Shown: positions 51,144 through 61,571 of the stretch, one piece after another
Layout: every line of letters begins with the position of its first letter
Position numbering within the stretch: the first letter of the stretch is position 1
DNA from: Acidobacteriota bacterium
Lineage (GTDB): Bacteria; Acidobacteriota; Blastocatellia; Pyrinomonadales; Pyrinomonadaceae
Length of the DNA stretch: 64,000 nucleotides
Assembly (NCBI GenBank): GCA_018269075.1
Contig: JAFDVJ010000011.1
Coordinates: 37,146-101,145 of the forward strand
Reading direction: 5' to 3'
Notes under the pieces: generated by a model
Databases searched by the model: none
The model's input: only the letters and a program-made list of their open reading frames with translations
What the model was told of the DNA's origin: nothing
Made by a program: the position numbers and the translations under genes

Positions 51144-52100
51144 CTACAACACCCTGACCGGCAAAGTATTGACCGTGCTCCGGACGCCGCCGGTGGCGAT
51201 TTCGAGAAGAATCTGCGAGATGCTCTTCTTGGCCTTGCCGACCTCGATGATGTCGAGCGGTTCGAGCACGAAATCCTTCTGCTTGCCGTTTTTGATCGCC
51301 TCGTAATCGACGGTGATGATGTCCTGCTGCGCCGAAGCCTGTTTCCGGCGATAGACCTTGACTTCCTTGATCCGCGCCTCGCGGGTCGTGCCGCGGGCCA
51401 TCGCGATCGCCTGCGTCAGCGGCAGGCCGCCTTCGGGAATGTATTTTTCGCCCGGTTCGATCACTTCGCCGACGATATAGATCGGCGACGCTTTCTGGAC
51501 GTCGATGATGTCGCCCGGATAGATGATCGGATTGACCTGCGCGAGGCTCTTGGTGCTGTAGAGACGCGACGGGAATTCGCCGTTGGCGTTCCAGTTGTCG
51601 TCGGCCGTTTCCTCGCACATCAGCGGCTGGGTTCGCGTGATCTGGATCATCCCGCTCGCTTCTTTTTTGATCCCGCCGGACAGGGCGATCAGCTCCTGCA
51701 GGGTCGCCTTCCGCGTCAGCACGATATTCTGCGGGTTGACCACCTCGCCGTAAACGGTCGCCGCCGGCCGGCTGTGGCGTTCCTTGACGTAGACGCTGAC
51801 CTGCGGATTCTTGAGATATTTCGTCAGGAATTTCGAGACGTCCGCCCGCAGTTCCTTTTCCGTCCGGCATTTCGCGGCGATTCCCTCGTCGTTGAACGGA
51901 ACCTGGATCTTGCCGTCTTCGTCGACGACCGCCGCCTCGACGTTAAAATCCGGTTCGCCCAAAACCTTGATCGTCAGAATATCGCCGGGCCCGACCAGAT
52001 AACCGCGCGGCGTCCCGTCGCCGGTCGGATTTTGCTGGGCCCGCAGAACCGGGTTCAAACCGAAAACCAGCGCCAGGAGAACCAAAATCTTCAACTTCAT
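51144..52100 (-). CDS. Polysaccharide export protein (Wza/BexD-like, SLBB domains)
   Basis: A 318-residue exported protein (signal peptide VLLALVFGLNPVLRAQ). The poly-export domain begins RGYLVGPGDILTIKVLGEPD, followed by two SLBB segments (AATVYGEVVNPQNIVLTRKA and PIYIVGEVIEPGEKYIPEGG). No lipobox cysteine is seen, unlike classical Wza. It should form part of the outer-membrane or periplasmic channel for exopolysaccharide. It is divergent from the CapD-like and galE genes, which make nucleotide-sugar precursors. Confidence 0.9.
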   Translation of the reverse strand: MKLKILVLLALVFGLNPVLRAQQNPTGDGTPRGYLVGPGDILTIKVLGEPDFNVEAAVVDEDGKIQVPFNDEGIAAKCRTEKELRADVSKFLTKYLKNPQVSVYVKERHSRPAATVYGEVVNPQNIVLTRKATLQELIALSGGIKKEASGMIQITRTQPLMCEETADDNWNANGEFPSRLYSTKSLAQVNPIIYPGDIIDVQKASPIYIVGEVIEPGEKYIPEGGLPLTQAIAMARGTTREARIKEVKVYRRKQASAQQDIITVDYEAIKNGKQKDFVLEPLDIIEVGKAKKSISQILLEIATGGVRSTVNTLPVRVL

Positions 52101-52148
52101 AAAATAAAACCTCGAAAAAATTTTCAGATGCTAAGAATAACTCAATCT

Positions 52149-52301
52149 GAGTCCCGAGTCGAGAGTCTTGAGTCCTAAGTCGTTCATTTATCGCGACAAT
52201 TTTGTCATCCGTTCGTTTTATATCGCAGAATCTTTGCCTGAAACGGAAAACTCGCGAAATCGAAAACGGACTTCAGACTCAAGACTCCAGACTCAGGACT
52301 C
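52149..52301. repeat. GACTCAN heptamer arrays in inverted arms
   Basis: 52149-52182 has GAGTCNN heptamers (GAGTCCC, GAGTCGA, GAGTCTT, GAGTCCT), and 52269-52301 the facing GACTCAN series. They could form a long imperfect stem in the 332-bp gap between the divergent export and capD-like genes. No coding region is supported there. Confidence 0.87.
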
Positions 52302-52374
52302 AGAGTAACTTACAAAAGTCTTTGATTCAACCTTTTATTTTCGCGGTTGCCCGCCCGCTATCGATGTTCGTTAT

Positions 52375-52403
52375 TTGACACTCAATTTTAGGTAAAGTAA
52401 CTT
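52375..52403 (+). promoter_or_regulatory. Promoter of the CapD-like gene
   Basis: A perfect TTGACA (52375-52380), a 17-bp spacer and TAACTT (52398-52403), 29 bases before the ATG at 52433. Confidence 0.6.
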
Positions 52404-52432
52404 CGAAATAAAGGCTTCTTCCAAATTCGCAG

Positions 52433-54424
52433 ATGCGAGAAAATCCGCTGTCAAAAAATAACTCCGAAGAACGTTTTTGGTTTTTGCGCCGCCCCGTGCA
52501 GTTTCTGGCGGACATCGTCATCCTTTCGACGGCTTTTCTGGTCGCCTATCTGCCGTCGCTCAACATCCAGCTCGGCGAGTTTTACTTTCAGACGGCGGTC
52601 GCGCAGCTGCCGTTCGTCGTCTTCGTCCAGTTTTCGTCGCTTTTCCTGGTCGGTGCGTATTCGATCCTCTGGCGCTATGTGAGCCTCGAGGACATCAGGG
52701 TCTTTCTCAAGGCCGGCGCGGTTTCGGGCGCGATCTTTCTGGCGCTGCGCTTTCTGCTCTCGCTGACGAATTTCAATCTCTGGCAGGTGCCGATCTCGGT
52801 CATCATCATCGACACGCTGCTCGCGTTCGGCGGCCTGCTCGGCATCCGCGTGCTCCGCCGCTTCGCCTACGAGCTCAACGAAAAACGCCGCTTCACCGGC
52901 GTCCGGCGCCGCATTAAACGCAAGGCGACGCTCTTTGTCGGCGCGGGCCGCATCGGCGCGATCGCCGTCCGCGATGTGCTCGGCCGGGCCGACGCGGAAT
53001 TCGAGGTCCGCGGCTTCGTCGACGACGACCGCCGCAAAAAAGGCGGCAGCGTCAACGGCGTCAAGGTTTTGGGAACGACCGAAGACCTCGCGCGGCTCGT
53101 CGACGAGCTCAACATCGAACAGGTCGTGATCGCGATCGATCAGGCGCAGGGCAAGGAAATTCGCCGCATTCTCGATCTCTGCCGCGAGATTCCGGTCAAG
53201 GCGCGGATCGTCCCGAGCCTCCACGAGATCGTCCACGGGCGCGTCCAGGTCTCGCGGATCCGCGACGTCGAGATCGAAGACCTGCTCGGCCGCGACCCGG
53301 TCGAGCTCGACGACAAGAACCTGCACGAATTCCTGACCGGCAAGGTCGTGATGGTCACCGGCGCGGGCGGCTCGATCGGCTCGGAGCTCGTCCGGCAGGT
53401 CGCCGAATTCAACCCGCAGCGGATCATCCTGATCGAGCGAGCCGAGTATATGCTCTTTCAGATCGAGCGCGAGCTGGCGAAGGATTATTCCGAAACACCC
53501 TTCCTGCCGCTCCTCGCCGACATCGGCGACGGGCCGCGGATGCGCGAGATTTTCGCCGAGCACCGGCCGCAGGTCATCTTTCACGCCGCCGCCCACAAAC
53601 ACGTGCCGCTGATGGAGATCAATCCGACCGAAGCGCTCAAGAACAACGTCTTCGCGACGAAGCTGATCGGCGAGCTCGCCGGCGAATTCGGCGTCGCCGA
53701 TTTCGTGCTGATCTCGACCGACAAGGCCGTCAATCCGACCTCGATTATGGGCGCGTCGAAACGGATCGCCGAGATCGTTCTGCAGAGTCTCAACCGCCGG
53801 TTCGAAACGCGTTATATGGCCGTCCGCTTCGGCAACGTGCTCGGCTCGGCCGGCTCGGTCGTCCCGATCTTCCGCGAGCAGATCCGCAAGGGCGAGGCGA
53901 TCACCGTCACCGACCGCGAAATGACGCGCTATTTTATGACGATTCCCGAAGCCTCGCAGCTCGTCCTGCAGGCCGGCGCTCTGGGCAAGGGCGGCGAGAT
54001 CTTTATTCTCGATATGGGCCGGCCGGTCCGGATTCTCGATCTCGCCGAGGATATGATCCGGCTGTCGGGGCTCGAGCCCTACGAGGACATCGACATCGTT
54101 TTCACCGGCATCCGCGAGGGTGAAAAGCTTTTCGAGGAATTGGAGATCACCGGCGAGAACCTTTTGAAAACGCAGCATCCGAAAATCTTCATCGGCCGGA
54201 TCGCGACCTACCCGGACACGGAAGTCGGCGAGATGCTGGCGAATTTCGGCCAGGCCGTCGGCGCTCACGACGAGGCGCGGATCCGCGCGCTCTTCAATCA
54301 TTTTCTGCCCGAGGCGAGCATCACCGAGAAAGACGGCAGCCAAACCGGCAAACCGATCATCGAACCTGAAATTGAAAAAGAAGGCGGAACCCTGACGACG
54401 CGAAATTCGGCCTTCGGAACTTAA
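52433..54424 (+). CDS. Membrane nucleoside-diphosphate-sugar dehydratase (CapD/WbpM-like)
   Basis: A 663-residue inner-membrane protein. Four membrane spans occupy residues 15-130 ([18 protein letters not shown] and on), then a first Rossmann fold ([17 protein letters not shown]) and the catalytic SDR domain with [16 protein letters not shown] and [17 protein letters not shown]. The active site uses the TDK and SMK-type pattern of 4,6-dehydratases, here SIMGASKR. It converts UDP-GlcNAc or a similar sugar to the 4-keto-6-deoxy form for surface polysaccharide. It is followed after five bases by galE. Confidence 0.93.
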   Translation: MRENPLSKNNSEERFWFLRRPVQFLADIVILSTAFLVAYLPSLNIQLGEFYFQTAVAQLPFVVFVQFSSLFLVGAYSILWRYVSLEDIRVFLKAGAVSGAIFLALRFLLSLTNFNLWQVPISVIIIDTLLAFGGLLGIRVLRRFAYELNEKRRFTGVRRRIKRKATLFVGAGRIGAIAVRDVLGRADAEFEVRGFVDDDRRKKGGSVNGVKVLGTTEDLARLVDELNIEQVVIAIDQAQGKEIRRILDLCREIPVKARIVPSLHEIVHGRVQVSRIRDVEIEDLLGRDPVELDDKNLHEFLTGKVVMVTGAGGSIGSELVRQVAEFNPQRIILIERAEYMLFQIERELAKDYSETPFLPLLADIGDGPRMREIFAEHRPQVIFHAAAHKHVPLMEINPTEALKNNVFATKLIGELAGEFGVADFVLISTDKAVNPTSIMGASKRIAEIVLQSLNRRFETRYMAVRFGNVLGSAGSVVPIFREQIRKGEAITVTDREMTRYFMTIPEASQLVLQAGALGKGGEIFILDMGRPVRILDLAEDMIRLSGLEPYEDIDIVFTGIREGEKLFEELEITGENLLKTQHPKIFIGRIATYPDTEVGEMLANFGQAVGAHDEARIRALFNHFLPEASITEKDGSQTGKPIIEPEIEKEGGTLTTRNSAFGT

Positions 54425-54429
54425 ACGAT

Positions 54430-55410
54430 ATGGGAATTTTAGTAACGGGCGGCGCCGGCTACATCGGCAGCGCCGCCGTCGAAGACTTACGCAAACGCGG
54501 CGAAAACGTCGTCGTGCTCGACAATCTGGTTTACGGCCACCGGCCGGCGGTCGACGAAGCCGTTCCCTTTTACGAGGGAGATATCGGCGATCAGGCGCTC
54601 GTCGAACGGATCGTCCGCGACCACGCGATCGACGCCTGTATGCATTTTTCGGCCTTCGCCTACGTCGGCGAATCGGTCGAAAAACCCGCGAAATACTACG
54701 AGAACAACTTCGTTCAGACGCTCCGGCTGCTCGACGTGCTGGTTCGCAACAACGCGAAAAAAATCATCTTTTCGTCGACCTGCGCGACCTACGGCGAGCC
54801 GCAGTACGTGCCGATCGACGAAAAGCATCCGCAGAGTCCGGTCAATCCTTACGGCTGGTCGAAATTTATGGTCGAGCGCGCGCTCTCGGACTACGACACG
54901 GCCTACGGGCTCAAATTCGTCGCGCTCCGCTATTTCAACGCCTGCGGCGCGGCCGGCCGCTGCGGCGAGCATCACGACCCGGAAACGCACCTGATCCCGC
55001 TGATCCTCTTCGCCGCGCAGGGCCGGCGCGATTCGATCTCGATCTACGGCGACGACTACCCGACGCCCGACGGCACGGCGATCCGCGATTACATCCACAT
55101 CGCCGATCTCAGCCAGGCGCACCTGCGCGCGCTCGACTACCTGCGCGGCGGCGGCGCGTCCGAGTTTATAAATTTAGGCAACGGCTCGGGTTTTTCGGTC
55201 AGGGAAGTGATCGCGGCGGCGCGCAAAGTGACGGGTCGCGAGATCGTCGAGCGGATCACGCCGCGCCGCGCGGGCGACCCGTCGCGGCTCGTCGCGAACG
55301 CCGCCAAAGCACGCGCGGTGCTCGGCTGGGACCCGCAGTTCCCGGGCATCGAAGAGATCATCGCGTCGGCGTGGGCGTGGCACGAAGCGCATCCCGAAGG
55401 TTACGAATAG
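54430..55410 (+). CDS. galE: UDP-glucose 4-epimerase
   Basis: A 326-residue extended SDR enzyme. Motifs: [18 protein letters not shown] for [17 protein letters not shown] with the catalytic Ser/Thr, [11 protein letters not shown] with Tyr-x-x-x-Lys, and [20 protein letters not shown]. It interconverts UDP-glucose and UDP-galactose. The five-base gap to the upstream dehydratase gene indicates one operon for polysaccharide precursor synthesis. Length is normal. Confidence 0.94.
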   Translation: MGILVTGGAGYIGSAAVEDLRKRGENVVVLDNLVYGHRPAVDEAVPFYEGDIGDQALVERIVRDHAIDACMHFSAFAYVGESVEKPAKYYENNFVQTLRLLDVLVRNNAKKIIFSSTCATYGEPQYVPIDEKHPQSPVNPYGWSKFMVERALSDYDTAYGLKFVALRYFNACGAAGRCGEHHDPETHLIPLILFAAQGRRDSISIYGDDYPTPDGTAIRDYIHIADLSQAHLRALDYLRGGGASEFINLGNGSGFSVREVIAAARKVTGREIVERITPRRAGDPSRLVANAAKARAVLGWDPQFPGIEEIIASAWAWHEAHPEGYE

Positions 55411-55452
55411 CCAGTTGCAAAACGCGGGCGAAAATGTCATCATTTTCGGCAA

Positions 55453-56034
55453 GTGAATTTTCGCACATTCAAAAACACGGCCGCCGTCTGGCTTTTCGCT
55501 CTGCTGCTCAACGCGTTTTCGTTCGCGGTTTCCGCCGAAACGCCGAAAGCGGCGGCGGACGAAATGGTCTTTTGCCCGCTGACGAAAAAGCTCCAGCCGG
55601 TCAAAGCGACGGGCCTTAAGACGCGCCGCGACCCGTTCGCCGAGATCTGCGCCGGCGAGCAGGATCAGAAAGCCTTCTGGAACGAATTGTCCGGCGCCGG
55701 CAACGCGCTCAAAAGCGCCGCGCTCAGCGAAAAACAGTTCGAAGCGCTCGTTTTCGATTTTCTTCAGAAAGGCAAAGCCGCCTTCGCGAACCTGCCGCCC
55801 GCGCCCGGCTCGCCGGAAAAAAACGCGGTCAGAACCTCGACCGCCTTTGCCGCGCCCGGCAATCAACGCGAAACGCCGTTCGTCCGGGAAACCGCGGCGG
55901 ATAATTTCTCCTTCGCGCAGAGACCGCGTCCGCCGGACGCCGTTTCGGCCGTTCTCTTCGAAGCTCCCTTATTTCCCAAGTCAAACATCGTCTCCCGCCG
56001 CCTCGCGCCGCGCGCGCCGCCCTTTTCAATCTAA
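55453..56034 (+). CDS. Small exported protein of unknown function
   Basis: A 193-residue protein starting with GTG. A signal peptide (WLFALLLNAFSFAVSA) is followed by a short conserved-looking segment with two cysteines (ADEMVFCPLTKKLQPV and FAEICAGEQDQ), then a low-complexity proline/alanine-rich C-terminus. I do not recognise the family. It precedes the TonB receptor of the copper-type module by 114 bases and may belong to it. No clear ribosome binding site is visible, so the start is uncertain. Confidence 0.6.
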   Translation: MNFRTFKNTAAVWLFALLLNAFSFAVSAETPKAAADEMVFCPLTKKLQPVKATGLKTRRDPFAEICAGEQDQKAFWNELSGAGNALKSAALSEKQFEALVFDFLQKGKAAFANLPPAPGSPEKNAVRTSTAFAAPGNQRETPFVRETAADNFSFAQRPRPPDAVSAVLFEAPLFPKSNIVSRRLAPRAPPFSI

Positions 56035-56148
56035 ATAATCCGTCAAAACGCTTTATTTGCGGATGCTTCCGTTTTTTTCGGAAGTATTGCCGCGGACATT
56101 CGATTTTCAACACATCGGGGAAAATTTTCTCGGGGGAACAGGATTTTT

Positions 56149-58941
56149 ATGAAAAGGGCATTTATCTTATCGATCAGCATTGTTTTTTGTCTGCTCGTGC
56201 CGGGCGTCCGGTCTTTACCGGCGCAGCAGACCATTTCGGCCGCGACGCTCAGCGGAACGGTCGAGGACGCCGACCGGGCGGCCGTCGCCGGCGCGCGCGT
56301 TTCGGTCGTCAGTCTCGAAACCAATCAAACGAAAACCGTCGTCACCGACGCGGCCGGGCGTTTTCGTTTCGCCTATCTGCCGGTCGGAAATTACGATCTG
56401 AAGGCCGCCGGCAACGGTTTCGAGGAGATCGACCAGCAGATCACCGCGACCGTCGGTCAGGTGCTCGAGCTGCGGCTCGTGCTTCGCGTCAAAACCGTCT
56501 CGGCGAAGGTCGAGATCGCACCCGAGGCGGCGACGCTCGAGACTTCGCGAACGCCGGTCGCCGAAACCGTGCTCCCGCGGGCGGTCGCGAACCTGCCGCT
56601 CAACGGCCGCAATTTTCTCGATCTCGCGCTGCTCCTGCCGGGCGTTTCGCGGACCAACACGGGCAGCGTCCAGCGTTTCGCGGAAACGTCGGCCGTGCCC
56701 GGAACCGGCATTTCCGTCGCCGGCCAGCGCAATCTCGCGAACAGCTTCATCGTCGACGGCACGAGCGCCAACGACGACGCGGTCGAGCTCGCCGGAACCT
56801 ATTACTCGCAGGAAGTGATCCGCGAATTTCAGGTCGTCGCGAGCGGCGCGAACGCCGAATTCGGCCGCGCGTCGGGCGGTTTCGTGAACATCGTCACGCA
56901 GTCCGGCACGAACCGCGTCAACGGCAAGCTCTACGGATTTCTGCGCAACCAGCGGTTCGACGCGCGCAGCCCGCTCGCGCCGTCGCGCGACCCGCTGACG
57001 CAGACCCAGTACGGCAGCAGCGTCGGCGCGCCGCTCCTGAAAAACCGGACGTTTATTTTCGGCAACTTCGAACAGACGCGCCGCAACGATTCGAACGTCA
57101 TCACGATCGCGCCGGCCAACGTCGCGGCGATCAACGCGCGGCTCGCCGCCGTCGGCTACCGCGGGCGAATGCTCGAAACCGGGCTCGTTCCCGGCGGCTA
57201 CGACACGACGAACTTTTTCGCGCGCGTCGACCACCAGCTGAACGCCGCGAACTCCCTCACGGCGACCTGGAATTTTTACGACATCGCGGCCGTCAACGCC
57301 CGCACGGTCGGCGGCCTCAACGCGGTCGGGCGCGGTACGAACCTCGCCAATACCGATCACACCGTGAATCTCGCGAACGTCACCGTGACCGGCACGCGGA
57401 GCCTCAACGAGCTCCGGTTTCAATACCGCCGGTCGCGGCTCGCCGCGCCGGCGATCGATCAGACGGGCCCGGCCGTCAATATTTCGGGCGTCGCGAGCTT
57501 CGGGACGGCGACGTCTTCGCCGACGGGCCGCGACATCGATCTTTACCAGTTGACCGACAATTTCAGCGCAACGCTCGAAAACCACACTTTCAAGACCGGC
57601 GCGGAATTCATTTACGACGACCTCCTGATCGAATTTCCGGGCGCGCTGCCGGGCGTTTACACTTTCACGAACCTCGCCAATTTCCTGAGCGGCAGCTACA
57701 GCCAGTTTCAGCAGGCGTTCGGCGCGCCGTCGCAAAAGCAGCAGAACCCGAATTTCGGCGTCTACGCGCAGGACGAATGGAAGATTTCGAAGCGGCTGAC
57801 GCTCGATTTCGGGCTCCGCTACGACCTGCAGTTTCTGCCCGACCCGATCCGGACCGACCGCGACAATCTCGCGCCGCGTTTCGGATTCGCTTTCGCGCCG
57901 GACGAAAAAACCGTCGTCCGCGGCGGCTTCGGCCTTTTCTACGACCGCATTCCGACACGCGCGACCTCGAACGCGCTCCAGCGCGACGGCTCGAAATACA
58001 TCGTCGCGATCCTCGCCCGCACCGCTCCCGGCGCGCCGGTTTTTCCGGGCGTTCTCGCCGCACAGCCGGCCGCGCTGACGACCAAACCGAGCATCACCCG
58101 AATCGATCCGAACATCGAAAATGGCTACAGCGAACAGGCGAATCTCCAGATCGAGCGCGATCTGCCTTTCGGCGCGTCCGTCTCGGCCGGCTTTCTGCAC
58201 CTGCGCGGGCTTCACATCATCCTCTCGCGCAACCAGAACGTCCCGCGCTGCACGGCGGCCGTCGACCCGACGAATCTCTGCCGGCCCGACCCGAATTTCG
58301 GGAACATCTCGCGGTATGAAGGCGCCGGCGATTCCTATTACAACGCCTTCATTTTCACGTTCAACAAACGAGCGGGCCGGTGGCTCGACGCGCGCTTTTC
58401 CTACACGCTCTCGAAAGCGATCGACGACGCCGGAAACTTCTTTTTCTCGACGCCGCAGGACAATTTCAATCTGCGCGACGACCGCGGCCTTTCGGACAAC
58501 GACCAGCGTCACCGGCTGACGCTGAGCGGCACGCTGAGCGCGCCGCAAGATCTCGGGAACGCCTTTTGGCGGCGCGCGCTCGGCGGCTTCCGGACGAGCT
58601 TCATCTTCACCTTTGCTTCGCGCCTGCCGTTCAACATCGTCACCGGCAGCGACCGCAACGGCGACACGAATACCAACGACCGCCCCGTCGGCGTCGCGCG
58701 CAACACCGGCGCGGGCTTCGATTTCGCGTCGTTCGATCTGCGGCTCGCGCGCTCGTTCAAACTTTCCGAAAGATTCCGGCTGGAGCTGCTTGCCGAGGGC
58801 TTCAACCTGTTCAACCGCGCCAATTACAGCGTTCCGAACAACGTTTACGGAACCGGCACGACGCCGCTCGCGACGTTCGGCCGGCCGACCGCCGCGTTCG
58901 ACCCGCGACAGCTCCAGCTCGGTTTCCGGCTGAATTTTTGA
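56149..58941 (+). CDS. TonB-dependent receptor, Oar-like, metal module
   Basis: A 930-residue outer-membrane protein. The signal peptide (FILSISIVFCLLVPGVRS) is followed by a carboxypeptidase-regulatory-like domain (residues 27-105, SGTVEDADRAAVAGARVSVV), a plug (NLPLNGRNFLDLALLLPGVS) and a barrel that ends LQLGFRLNF with the terminal aromatic residue. AGGA stands about ten bases upstream. It is followed by genes for a PepSY membrane protein and an MbnP/MbnH pair, so copper or a copper chelate is the probable substrate. Iron is the alternative, because PepSY proteins also accompany siderophore receptors. Confidence 0.9.
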   Translation: MKRAFILSISIVFCLLVPGVRSLPAQQTISAATLSGTVEDADRAAVAGARVSVVSLETNQTKTVVTDAAGRFRFAYLPVGNYDLKAAGNGFEEIDQQITATVGQVLELRLVLRVKTVSAKVEIAPEAATLETSRTPVAETVLPRAVANLPLNGRNFLDLALLLPGVSRTNTGSVQRFAETSAVPGTGISVAGQRNLANSFIVDGTSANDDAVELAGTYYSQEVIREFQVVASGANAEFGRASGGFVNIVTQSGTNRVNGKLYGFLRNQRFDARSPLAPSRDPLTQTQYGSSVGAPLLKNRTFIFGNFEQTRRNDSNVITIAPANVAAINARLAAVGYRGRMLETGLVPGGYDTTNFFARVDHQLNAANSLTATWNFYDIAAVNARTVGGLNAVGRGTNLANTDHTVNLANVTVTGTRSLNELRFQYRRSRLAAPAIDQTGPAVNISGVASFGTATSSPTGRDIDLYQLTDNFSATLENHTFKTGAEFIYDDLLIEFPGALPGVYTFTNLANFLSGSYSQFQQAFGAPSQKQQNPNFGVYAQDEWKISKRLTLDFGLRYDLQFLPDPIRTDRDNLAPRFGFAFAPDEKTVVRGGFGLFYDRIPTRATSNALQRDGSKYIVAILARTAPGAPVFPGVLAAQPAALTTKPSITRIDPNIENGYSEQANLQIERDLPFGASVSAGFLHLRGLHIILSRNQNVPRCTAAVDPTNLCRPDPNFGNISRYEGAGDSYYNAFIFTFNKRAGRWLDARFSYTLSKAIDDAGNFFFSTPQDNFNLRDDRGLSDNDQRHRLTLSGTLSAPQDLGNAFWRRALGGFRTSFIFTFASRLPFNIVTGSDRNGDTNTNDRPVGVARNTGAGFDFASFDLRLARSFKLSERFRLELLAEGFNLFNRANYSVPNNVYGTGTTPLATFGRPTAAFDPRQLQLGFRLNF

Positions 58942-58988
58942 GACCGCTCCCGGCGGCGGACGAAACGTGCGCCGCCCCGCTCGAAATT

Positions 58989-60398
58989 ATGAAAGATTCG
59001 CTCAAAACCGAAAAAAAAGACGCGGCGGCGTTTTACCGCGCCGTCTGGCGCTGGCATTTCTATGCCGGCCTGCTCGTCGTCCCGCTGATGATAGTTCTTT
59101 CCGTGACGGGAATAATCTATCTGTTCAAGCCGCAGACCGACGCGCTGCTCCACGGCGACCGGATGTTCGTCGAGCCGAACGGTTCGGCCGCGCCGGCCGC
59201 CGAAATGCTCGAAACCGTCCGCCGCGACTTTCCGGACGCCGCGGTTCTCAAGTTCCGGCCGAACTGGGAAGCGGACCGGAGCGCGGAATTCGACGTCGCC
59301 GCCAAAGACGGCCGCGAGCTCAAGGTCTTCGTCGATCCGTACCGAAACCGGGTTCTCGGCACGCTCGACAACAAAAACAATCTGCAGTATTACGCCTTCG
59401 AGATTCACGGCAAGCTGATGACCGGACGCTTCGGCGAATGGCTGATCGAGCTCGGCGTCTGTTGGGGCCTGGTGCTGCTCGTCACCGGCATCTGTCTCTG
59501 GTTTCCGCGCGGCAATGGTTTTCCGCGCGGCGTGCTCGTGCCGCGGCTGAGCTTGAAAAACAGGCGCGTTTTCTGGCGCGATCTCCACGCCGTCACCGGT
59601 TTTTACGGCCTGCTGCTCGTCGCCTTTATGATTTTTACGGGTCTGCCGTGGACGGATTTTTGGGGCAAAAACGTCTTTCGCGTCCGCGAATCCTACCCGC
59701 TCGCCGGCAAAAAACCGCCGAAATCGATCGTTCCGATGAGCGCGCTCGACGTGCCGGGCGAAAAGCAGATCCCGTGGGCGGTCGAGGAAATGCCGCTCGC
59801 CGCGTCCGACGCCGAACATCACGAACACGCGCCGGCCGCAAACGGCGGCGAAACGAATCCGAACGCCGCCGCGCCGCTCGACCTGACGCGCGTGCTCGCG
59901 CTCGCCCGCGCGCTCGGAGCGCCCGCCGATTCGGTCATCGCGCTGCCGCAGACGCCCGACGGCGTCTACGCGATCACGGCTTTTCCGAACGATCCGGCGC
60001 TTCAGACGACGATCCATCTCGACCGCTACAGCGGCGCGGTGCTGACCGACGTCCGGTGGAAGGATTACCGTTTCTGGCCGAAGACCGTCGAAATGGGAAT
60101 CGCGCTTCACGAGGGCCGGTATTTCGGCGTCTGGAACCAGCTCGTGATGCTTTGCGCGGCGCTTTGCGTCCTCGTTCTCGCGATCAGCGGAACGATGATG
60201 TGGTGGCGGCGCCGACCGGCCGGCAGTCTCGGCGCGCCGCCGCTGCCGGAAGATTTTCCGCGCCGGAAAACGGTTTTCGCCGTGATCGGCACGATGAGCG
60301 TCGTTTTTCCGCTCGTCGGCGCGTCGCTCGTCGCCGCGCTCGTTTTCGATTACCTGTTGATTCAAAAAATCCCGGCGCTCAAACGGGCGCTCGGTTGA
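58989..60398 (+). CDS. PepSY-associated transmembrane protein (PiuB-like)
   Basis: A 469-residue inner-membrane protein. The ATG at 58989 directly precedes the conserved start AAFYRAVWRWHFYAGLLVVP, the first of four membrane spans. PepSY-type periplasmic regions lie at about 65-125 and 280-350. The second span region has ELGVCWGLVLLVTGICLWFP and the third begins RDLHAVTGFYGLLLVAF. A histidine-rich patch (DAEHHEHAPAA) may bind metal. Such proteins neighbour TonB receptors and are thought to reduce metal or help its passage. It begins 47 bases after the receptor stop. Confidence 0.9.
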   Translation: MKDSLKTEKKDAAAFYRAVWRWHFYAGLLVVPLMIVLSVTGIIYLFKPQTDALLHGDRMFVEPNGSAAPAAEMLETVRRDFPDAAVLKFRPNWEADRSAEFDVAAKDGRELKVFVDPYRNRVLGTLDNKNNLQYYAFEIHGKLMTGRFGEWLIELGVCWGLVLLVTGICLWFPRGNGFPRGVLVPRLSLKNRRVFWRDLHAVTGFYGLLLVAFMIFTGLPWTDFWGKNVFRVRESYPLAGKKPPKSIVPMSALDVPGEKQIPWAVEEMPLAASDAEHHEHAPAANGGETNPNAAAPLDLTRVLALARALGAPADSVIALPQTPDGVYAITAFPNDPALQTTIHLDRYSGAVLTDVRWKDYRFWPKTVEMGIALHEGRYFGVWNQLVMLCAALCVLVLAISGTMMWWRRRPAGSLGAPPLPEDFPRRKTVFAVIGTMSVVFPLVGASLVAALVFDYLLIQKIPALKRALG

Positions 60399-60597
60399 AT
60401 GAGGAAGACTATGACGAAAAGCCGCCCCTTTTAAGATCGGGCGCGGATCAGCAATCCGTCGCCCGCGAGCCGGCGGATGATCGAAAAACTTTCGCGTTCG
60501 GGCGTTTCTTCTTTTGCGCTCGGCCTCCCGTTTCTCGATCGTCCGCCGGCCCGAAAAACCCGCGTTCATCAGGACGCGAAAAACACGGAGAAATTTA

Positions 60598-61470
60598 ATG
60601 AAAAGACTATCAATCATCATCGCAATCGTTTTGACATCGGCAATTTTTTCGGCGGTCTTCGCCCAAACCAAAACGCAGCCGGTCGTCATCAATTTTCAGG
60701 CCGTCGTCGGCGATCGCGCCTTCGACTGCCGCGAAACCTACGCGGGCATCGGCACGACCGGCTCGAAGATGACCGTCTCGGACTTTCGCTTTTATGTCCA
60801 TGACGTCCGGCTGACCGACGCCAAAGGCCGGGAAACGCCGGTCGCGCTGACGAACGACGGCAAGTTTCAGACGGAAAAAGTCGCGCTGCTCGATTTCGAA
60901 AACGGCGAGGGCAATTGCGCGAGCGGGACGAAGGAGCTGAACACGACGCTCCGCGGCACCGCGCCGAAAGGCCGGTACACGGGCGTCAAATTCCGGATCG
61001 GCGTGCCCGAGGAGCTGAACCATCTCGACCCGACGCTTCAGCCGTCGCCGCTCAATCTCAGCAAAATGCTGTGGTCGTGGCAGATGGGCTACAAGTTCGC
61101 GCGGATCGACACGAAAACCTCGGGCCGGCCGAACGGCTACGTGCTTCATCTCGGCAGCACCAAATGCGAAACCGACGCGGCGACGCAGAAAACCGTCTGC
61201 CGGGTCGAAAACCGTCCCGAATTCGCGTTCGCCAAATTCGATCCCGCGCAGGATTCGGTGAAGGTCGATCTGAAAGCGCTCTTCGCGGGCGCGAACGTCG
61301 ACGTCAACCAGGAAAACACGGCCGCCGGCTGTATGTCGTTCGAGGGCGACGGCGACTGCGGTCCGATCTTCAAAAATCTCGGTCTCTCGTTCGAGGGCGC
61401 CGCCGCGCCGAAACAGACCTTTATGCGCGCCGGCAAGGCGTCGAAAACCGAGGGAACGAAAACCGAATAA
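60598..61470 (+). CDS. MbnP-like copper-binding protein (metallo-mystery pair, four-Cys)
   Basis: A 290-residue exported protein (signal peptide LSIIIAIVLTSAIFSAVFAQ). The ATG at 60598 opens this signal; upstream in-frame starts do not. MbnP-type motifs are present: DRAFDCRETYAGIG, SDFRFYVHDVRLTD, LLDFENGEGNC, LSKMLWSWQMGYKFARID and AGCMSFEGDGDCGPIFKNLGL, which together hold the conserved cysteines and tryptophans. In characterised systems the partner dihaem enzyme MbnH oxidises a tryptophan of MbnP to kynurenine and creates a copper site. The MbnH-like gene follows here, so the pair should work in periplasmic copper handling. Confidence 0.88.
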   Translation: MKRLSIIIAIVLTSAIFSAVFAQTKTQPVVINFQAVVGDRAFDCRETYAGIGTTGSKMTVSDFRFYVHDVRLTDAKGRETPVALTNDGKFQTEKVALLDFENGEGNCASGTKELNTTLRGTAPKGRYTGVKFRIGVPEELNHLDPTLQPSPLNLSKMLWSWQMGYKFARIDTKTSGRPNGYVLHLGSTKCETDAATQKTVCRVENRPEFAFAKFDPAQDSVKVDLKALFAGANVDVNQENTAAGCMSFEGDGDCGPIFKNLGLSFEGAAAPKQTFMRAGKASKTEGTKTE

Positions 61471-61571
61471 GCGCCGCGCCGCCGGTTTTGCGCGCGAAGA
61501 CGCCGCCCGTCGAAAGGCCCCGACTTTTCGGCGTCGTCCGCCGAACCGCCGGCCGCGAACGATAAAATTCT